Position numbers and translations under genes: made by a program. The notes under the pieces were generated by a model, which worked only from the letters and a program-made list of their open reading frames with translations, did not search any database and was not told where the DNA came from. A stretch of DNA of 64,000 nt, taken from assembly GCA_028274465.1 (NCBI GenBank), contig CM051455.1:134884096-134948095 (forward strand). Direction: 5' to 3'. Of the stretch, positions 58,373 through 64,000 are shown in pieces (position 1 is the stretch's first letter; each line of letters begins with the position of its first letter). This DNA is from Plantago ovata. Its lineage: Eukaryota > Streptophyta > Magnoliopsida > Lamiales > Plantaginaceae.

Positions 58373-60295
58373 ATGCAGTCAACCTGTTCGATGAAATGCC
58401 TCTTCCAAAAACCTGCTTATGGCGCCAACACCGCCCGCCTATTAACACACCAACATTATTCCCTCCACATCTCTCCCACTACACCACCACAAACCACCGC
58501 TCATCAACAACAGACAATAGATGATGATGTCGCTCCAACCACCGCAATCCACTGGCCAAAGCGCATCCTCCACGACCTTTGCGACGCAAATCGATACTCC
58601 GAAGCTCATCATCGCTTCCTTCACTTCATTGCCTCGCGCTGCACACCCGACGAACGGAGCTGCAACGTTCTAATTGCCCGCTTGCTCGGCGGACGTGACC
58701 CGTACTATACGTTACAAGTGATCAATTCTTTGGCAGATGAGAAGCCTGAGTTTGTACCCTCGTTGGTTAATTACAACCGGTTGATTGATGGGTTTTGTAA
58801 GTTGGGGAGACTGGAGGAAGCGCATTTGCTTTTGTATAGGATGATGGAGGCAGGGCATAGGCCGAATGTTGTTACTTATACGACTTTGGTTAATGGTTAT
58901 TGTGTGGTTGGGGATATTTTTTCTGCGGACAAGGTGTTTGATGAAATGTCTGAGAATGGGGTAAGGTGTAATGCGCTTACGTATAGTGCTCTGCTTCGTG
59001 GGGTTTTGAGGAATAGAGATTTGGAGAGAGGGAGAAGGTTGTTGGAACTGATTTGGGGAACTATGGCGGGGGAGGTTGATATGGGAGTTAATAACGCTGC
59101 GTTTCATAACTTGATTGATTGTTTGTGTAGGGAAGGGTTATTTGATGAGGTGTTTAAGATCGCTGAAGATATGCCGCAAGGAAAGAGTGTTCTTGAAGGG
59201 TTTGCTTATGGGCAAATGATTGATTCATTGTGTTTGTTTGAGAGGTATAATGGTGCTGCGAGGGTTGTTTATTTGATGAGAAAGAGAGGCTTTACTCCAG
59301 GTTTGCTTTCGTATAATTCAATTGTACATGGTCTGTGTAATGATGGGGATTGCTTAAGGGCGTTCCAGCTGTTGGAAGAAGGGGTACAGTTTGGATACTT
59401 ACCTTCAGAGTTCACTTACACAGTGTTGGTCGAATGTCTTTGTCGTGATTATAATCTTGTTAAAACGAAGGAGGTTCTAAAGTTGATGTTGGGTAAGGAA
59501 GGTGTTGAAAGGGCTCGGATTTACAACATATATTTAAGGGCCCTATGTCATATGGATATTCCTACTGAGCTTCTTAATACTCTTGTTTTGATGTTACAAT
59601 CTCAATGCAGACCGGATATCATTACTCTCAATACTGTAGTAAAAGGCTTTTGTAAAATGGGCAGAGTTGGAGAGGCTCTGCAGGTTCTTAACGATATGAT
59701 GACCGGGAAATTTTGTGCTCCAGATGCTGTGACCTTTACTACCGCTATTTACGGTCTTCTGAATACAGGAAAGGCTGAGGAAGCTTTAGATTTCTTGCGT
59801 AATGTTATGCCTGGAAAAGGATTTCCTCCTGGTGTAGTAACTTATAATGCTACTCTTCGTGGCTTGTTCAGACTTGGCCGAGATAATGAAGCTCTGGAAG
59901 TTTACAGAGAGATGGTTTCTAGCAGGGTGGCTGCTGATTGTGTAACATACACTATTGTAATTGAGGGACTGTGCAAATCTAATCGGATAGATGAGGCTAA
60001 GAGATTCTGGTTAGATATTGTTTGGCCATCTGGAGCTCATGACAAGTTTGTTTATTCTGCTTTACTTAAAGGTCTTTGCCACTCAGACAGATTTAGTGAG
60101 GCAGTTGATTTACTATATGAACTGGCGGACTATGGGGTGACTCTCAACAATGTGAATTACAATATCGTGATTGATTATGCTTGCATATTGGGTTGGAAAA
60201 GGGAGGCTTATCTGATCGTCAATGAAATGAAGAAGAATGGGGTAACACCAGACGCTGTGACATGGAGAATATTGGAAAAACTGCATGACGATTAG
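58373..60295 (+). CDS. P-class pentatricopeptide repeat protein, organelle-targeted
   Basis: P-class PPR proteins bind specific organellar RNAs and affect stability, splicing or translation. One intron-free exon of 640 residues runs from ATG 58373 to TAG 60295. The first ~65 residues are rich in Ser, Thr, His and Gln with few acidic residues, a likely mitochondrial or plastid targeting region. About a dozen 35-residue repeats follow from about residue 95, for example VNYNRLIDGFCKLGRLEEAH, VVTYTTLVNGYCVVGDIFSA, LSYNSIVHGLCNDGDCLRAF and VTYTIVIEGLCKSNRIDEAK. No E, DYW or SMR domain is present. The frame has no break. Partial copies of this gene occur at 54345-54660 and at the window's right edge. 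Confidence 0.94.
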   Translation: MQSTCSMKCLFQKPAYGANTARLLTHQHYSLHISPTTPPQTTAHQQQTIDDDVAPTTAIHWPKRILHDLCDANRYSEAHHRFLHFIASRCTPDERSCNVLIARLLGGRDPYYTLQVINSLADEKPEFVPSLVNYNRLIDGFCKLGRLEEAHLLLYRMMEAGHRPNVVTYTTLVNGYCVVGDIFSADKVFDEMSENGVRCNALTYSALLRGVLRNRDLERGRRLLELIWGTMAGEVDMGVNNAAFHNLIDCLCREGLFDEVFKIAEDMPQGKSVLEGFAYGQMIDSLCLFERYNGAARVVYLMRKRGFTPGLLSYNSIVHGLCNDGDCLRAFQLLEEGVQFGYLPSEFTYTVLVECLCRDYNLVKTKEVLKLMLGKEGVERARIYNIYLRALCHMDIPTELLNTLVLMLQSQCRPDIITLNTVVKGFCKMGRVGEALQVLNDMMTGKFCAPDAVTFTTAIYGLLNTGKAEEALDFLRNVMPGKGFPPGVVTYNATLRGLFRLGRDNEALEVYREMVSSRVAADCVTYTIVIEGLCKSNRIDEAKRFWLDIVWPSGAHDKFVYSALLKGLCHSDRFSEAVDLLYELADYGVTLNNVNYNIVIDYACILGWKREAYLIVNEMKKNGVTPDAVTWRILEKLHDD

Positions 60296-61294
60296 TGGGC
60301 AGCCAAAATCTGATGAAAACACAGGTCAAGAATTGTGCCAGAATGCCATTTCAGATTTCGATGACATTGCCTTGGTGCAGAGAAAAGGTATGCTGAGTCG
60401 CGGATATGTTGTTAGCTTTAGTTCCAACTGATATGACAGTGAGATTCCAGCATTACTTATCAAAACAATTTGATTATTCTTCGATTGAATTAATGCATAT
60501 TACTTACAAAATGATGTGCATATACTTGTTTGTGTGTGTGTGGGGGGGGGGGGGGGAACTGGATAGTAATCTTCTCGTGTAAGATTTTTTACCAGACTTA
60601 AACCTACAGGATATGTGATTCCAGATATTGGATTGGTTTTCTTAATGGTAGGTGTGGGTAGATATGTTTTCTTTGTTCAATGCATCTGCAGATTGGTTTT
60701 CTTTATTAAATAGAAGTGTTGATTGGTTTTCTATGAATATCTTGGTTTTTTTTATTCAATAGAAGTAGGGATTTGTTTTCTTTGAATATTGTATGTCCAC
60801 ATTAGATAGGTTTACCTGTTACCTTTACATGTAAACTGTTGATTGACTTTTAGTGTGAGAGTAGCATCGTAATTAGGATATAAGCTCTCAGTTTTACCTA
60901 ATTTATCACTCACCGTATGAACTAACAAGCACCTTACCAGCTTGATTTATCAGCTCGTTGTGCTGAATTAAGCCTAATTTCTGTTGTTGGATTGTGATCT
61001 ATATATATTCCTGTGTGATTTCTCTCGGCAGTTGATCAATCAGAACTAAAGGTTATGGTAATATTTGAGAAATGGTCTCTTTTGACAATAATGCATATTG
61101 ACTTCGTGGTAGCAAATCAACCAATGTTGAGCACTGGTTCTTTATTTCTTGCCACTTACAATATGTTAATGGCCTGCTCAGTTTAGCCTATAAACTTTTG
61201 TTGACTATGTAGCATGAACAATAAATTTCACAAAGTTCCCTTACAGTGAATTGTAAGCAATATGCACTTGAATACAAATCAATCCATGGTCCTT
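60296..61294. other. PPR 3' UTR and spacer
   Basis: Contains a TG repeat leading into a run of 15 G (60542-60556), and a TTGGTTTTCT word repeated several times between 60630 and 60780. No gene was recognised. Confidence 0.5.
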
Positions 61295-61785
61295 ACCTTT
61301 CAACAACATTATTCTAGTGTTTGATTTTCCCAATTCTTGTCTATTTCTTAGTTATATGACATAACATAATTCATCCTTCCAAGTTATTGTCCTGAAGTCC
61401 TATTTATTGGATTTAGGTCTTTGTGCTTTGTATGTGCTTCAGGTGGGAGCATAAGTGGGTTGGAGTCACCACAGATACGCAAGTGGATGGTTTTACATGC
61501 GTAACTGTGGTATGGACCTCACCAGAACAGAAACTCCAATAGTGGAATAGTTTAGACATGGTGTTTGTAAACACTGTTGAGGTTGCTGAAGCTGTTGCCA
61601 AGATCTTGATGGGGGCTGGAGCCGAATGTTTGTGGTATGCCAGTAACATAGTGATGTATCTTTGTAGGAGCAGACAGCAATATTGCACTTTCCAGGAAAA
61701 CGGTGGAGTTTTTGTGTGCACTGATGGTGCCGCTTGTGGACTGGATGTTGCCAAATGTTTCACATGTTATCCAGATGATATTTGA
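61295..61785 (+). pseudogene. RH22 fragment: intron 4 plus exon 5, genomic duplicate
   Basis: From about 61295 the sequence matches RH22 from about 52080. First comes intron 4 (TTTGATTTTCCCAATT, cttagttatatgac, tatttattggattt), then exon 5 (TGGTGTTTGTAAACACTGTT, gaggttgctgaagctgttgc, ccaggaaaacggtggag), ending at catgttatccag. Intron sequence is kept, so this is a DNA-level copy and not a processed pseudogene. The acceptor-to-exon start is preserved, but the frame carries indels and stops. The DEAD motifs of other exons are absent. Confidence 0.92.
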
Positions 61786-63433
61786 CGTCATTCGAGTTTG
61801 TAATGACTTTTCTAGCTCGAATTTGGAGTTATTTATTTCTATGCGTGTGGCTGGTGTTGTTTACTCTTTTGGTTTCTTTCTGCCCAAGTTTATGAGTTCA
61901 TGTCAAGTAAAATTATTATTAGCTTCAAACAAAAGAACAATGGTACAGTTAGTTTGGATCCTTGTGCCTGTAATTGATTGGATTGTGTTTGATTCTTGCT
62001 ATTATTGAAAAATTGAGTTAGGAGTTGGATGAATTTTTATTATAAATTAATTGTTTGAATGGGAGAATGTACTTGTAGGATGTGTAGGTGATGTGATGCT
62101 TTGGTTGGACTTGAAGGAGATTTTTATTAGTTTTATCCAAGATGTGCCATTTCGGGCTTGTTGTTCTGCGTTGTCTTCTTATTCATTTTGGCCATAGTTT
62201 TGTTCAAACAGGTTAAAACCAAAAACCCACTTTTTTCCTCAGTTGAATTTCTTGTTTAGAGTAGTCTTTAAGTGTGTTAGAGTGATTAGAGCTTGATTTG
62301 TGAATAACGATTGCAACTTTGCATGGTTTCTTCTGTTTTTAGCTGAATTTGAAATGATGAGTGAATATTACTGTTATTTCATGGTTCTTTTAGGATGATA
62401 TACTATTGTTGAGCTTTAATGAGCTGACCTTAGTGAAGAAAGATTGGAAGTCTGTTAGCTTTCTTTTGTTTTTAGCTGAATTTTCAAATGGTGATTGAAC
62501 ATATTCCTGTGTTTTCTGTTTCCAATTATTCGTTTTTGGTTCTTTTAGAATAACTTCTTGAATGCTATGCTGAGTAAGCATTCTTGGTGAAGAAAGATTG
62601 GGACTTTGCTTTGTTTCTTCTAGTTTTAGCTGAATATGAATGATGATGGAAGATTACTGTGGGTTTTTAGTTCATTTAAGATTGATTTCTTGATTTTTAT
62701 ACTCATTCTATATAGTTCTTGAGTTGTGTTTAGTGAAGAAGGATTGGAAGTTTGGAACTTTGCTAGGTTCCATCTGTTTTTATTATCACCATTTGAAATA
62801 ATGATTAAAGATTACTGCACTCTTTTGTTTGCTGTTTTAGATTGATTTCCACATGTACCACTCTTGTGAGCTGGTTTAGGAAAAAACATGGGACTTTTTG
62901 TTTCGTTTTATCCTAATTCTATATAAATTTGCAATGATAATTGAATACTATGGACTTTATCTTTCTAGTTTCTTGTTTTTTGTATGATTTGTAGAATGTT
63001 GTGATTACAACTCTTTTGGTCTTTCGCTGATTTCTTTTGTTCTTTTTATCTTTTTATTTCTTTCACACACAATTTAGATCACTACAGCAGTGATTATATG
63101 TTCATAGCTATTATGAGGCCTGCTTAGTGAGCAGACATTGTTAGTATATGGTTTGGTATTAGCTATGATGAGGTCTGCTTTACTGAGCATCGGTATATTC
63201 TTTGGTCACTTCTTTTCTAAATGAATTTTGAAATGTGATTGTGAGACTGCTTTTTCTCTCCTTTGTTACTTCACTTTTGTGTGGGGATAATTAGATTGAT
63301 AATGCTGGACATTATTGGGAGATCTTGAAATTAAGAGCATGGTGGGTTTGAAATCTTGATAGCTCAATTTCTGTTCTGTTCTTTTTTAAAATGTTTTTCT
63401 GAAAAAAAAACAAATGTTTGCCATGTTTCTCAG
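61786..63433. other. T-rich, intron-like stretch with degenerate tandem repeat
   Basis: Between about 62320 and 62960 a loose unit recurs about five times at 127-154 bp spacing. It has agtgaagaaagattgg, then ttctttgtttttagctgaat, then gaatgatgattgaagattactg. The stretch ends at a good acceptor (TTTCTCAG at 63433), so it may be an old intron of the WVD2-like gene relic. Confidence 0.6.
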
Positions 63434-63932
63434 GTAATCCCATGCATGCTCTTGGAGAATCAATTTCATTTGGAAGGAATATGAACGAATTGTTATCACG
63501 GAAAGATGGTCAACATTTCCTCACAAGAAGTATGTCAAGGAGGCTGAAAGATATCCACAGCCTGGATCAGTGGCACAGAAGAAAGCATTCTTCGAGGCTC
63601 ATTACAGGAAAATTGCAGCTCAAATGCTGCAGCTTTGCCTGAGCAAGAAAACGCAGCTAAAGGACGGGCAGTTAAAAAAGACGATGATCTTTATCCTGAC
63701 TACCAACAAAGAAAACACTACAGTTATTCAAAGGAAAATGTTGTTATTAGGAATGAGAATATCCATATAGTTGATGCAGATGAAAGTGGTAAAGATGATG
63801 GAAATGCTGTAATTACGGAAACTGAGGACAATACGAGAGCAACTTCTATCGACAAGTTTGATAACATTGAGAATCAGGACAGAGTTTCTGTTTCAGAGCG
63901 CAGTGGTACTCCACAGATACAAAGGCCGTTGT
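63434..63932 (+). pseudogene. WAVE-DAMPENED2-like (TPX2-family) gene fragment, frame-broken
   Basis: WVD2-like proteins bind microtubules through a TPX2/KLEEK domain. After an acceptor at 63433 the sequence gives MHALGESISFGRNMNELLS, the family's conserved opening. In a second frame it gives HKKYVKEAERYPQPGSVAQK and KAFFEAHYRKIAAQ. In a third it gives ALPEQENAAKGRAVKKDDDL and a polar tail to QIQRPL. Two single-base frame changes (near 63510 and 63632) break it. The KLEEK domain itself lies further downstream in this family and is not seen. The fragment is joined directly to PPR sequence at about 63921, so the 3' part of the gene was lost. Confidence 0.82.
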
Positions 63933-64000
63933 AAAATGGGCAGAGTTGGAGAGGCTCTGTAGTTCTTAACGATATGGTGACAGGGAAATTTTGTGCTCCA
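63921..64000 (+). pseudogene. Second PPR gene fragment, cut by the window edge
   Basis: AAAATGGGCAGAGTTGGAGA and the following bases match the intact PPR gene at about 59641-59723 with a few substitutions and one missing base. The homology starts inside the short shared word aaaggc, where WVD2-like sequence stops. It continues past the right edge. Confidence 0.92.

Overview
This 64 kb window is nuclear DNA from a flowering plant, almost certainly a eudicot. Genes are split by many short GT-AG introns, non-coding DNA is AT-rich, and the protein set is plant-specific: plastid pyrimidine and biotin enzymes, a GT47 exostosin, an F-box/LRR protein, a P-class PPR protein, a CNL resistance-gene relic and a WAVE-DAMPENED2-like relic. 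Two stretches rich in GAACT/AGTTC repeats hint at Caryophyllales, but that is weak. I found no bacterial, organellar or viral genome, no CRISPR array and no rRNA or functional tRNA gene.

Layout. 1-1422 (-): first three coding exons of 7-keto-8-aminopelargonate synthase (BIOF), running off the left edge. 2452-3116: 5'-truncated LINE with an RNase H domain. 4477-7543 (+): complete ATG3 in nine exons. 8228-12433: dense transposon ground with two tRNA-derived SINEs, a LINE-type insertion, an F-box 3'-end relic, two Helitron-like termini, a decayed Helitron helicase and a tiny poly(A) retroposon. 12648-13384 (+): small putative membrane-protein gene. 13.4-18.2 kb: gene-poor. 18206-21236 (-): GT47 exostosin, eight exons. 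21.2-25.5 kb: gene-poor, with a near-perfect inverted repeat. 25569-27764 (-): intronless splicing factor SF1/BBP. 28060-28303: Stowaway-like MITE. 29773-32266 (-): aspartate carbamoyltransferase (PYRB), five coding exons. 35912-39160 (+): RNA polymerase III subunit RPC4, nine exons. 40.6-41.6 kb (-): F-box/LRR relic. 43865-45475 (+): intact F-box/LRR gene. 46071-48394 (-): uncharacterised tail-anchored plant protein, four exons. 50044-53542 (+): plastid DEAD-box helicase RH22, eight coding exons. 54.3-64 kb: a mosaic holding one intact PPR gene (58373-60295) among relics of PPR, NB-ARC-LRR, F-box, RH22, WVD2-like and again PPR genes.

The intact genes are housekeeping genes with unrelated jobs: biotin synthesis, autophagy conjugation, pre-mRNA splicing, pyrimidine synthesis, Pol III transcription and plastid ribosome assembly. 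They form no operon or pathway cluster. What stands out is the local duplication history. The RH22 fragment carries intron sequence and so is a genomic copy, and the fused WVD2-like/PPR relic lies next to it. I did not find a convincing undescribed biological system. The best leads are the gene-fragment mosaic, the 47-bp-arm hairpin, the two Helitron-like 3' ends facing each other, and an alternative-acceptor choice that would change the RH22 C-terminus.

Exon borders were read by eye from GT-AG signals and reading-frame continuity; no transcript data were available.
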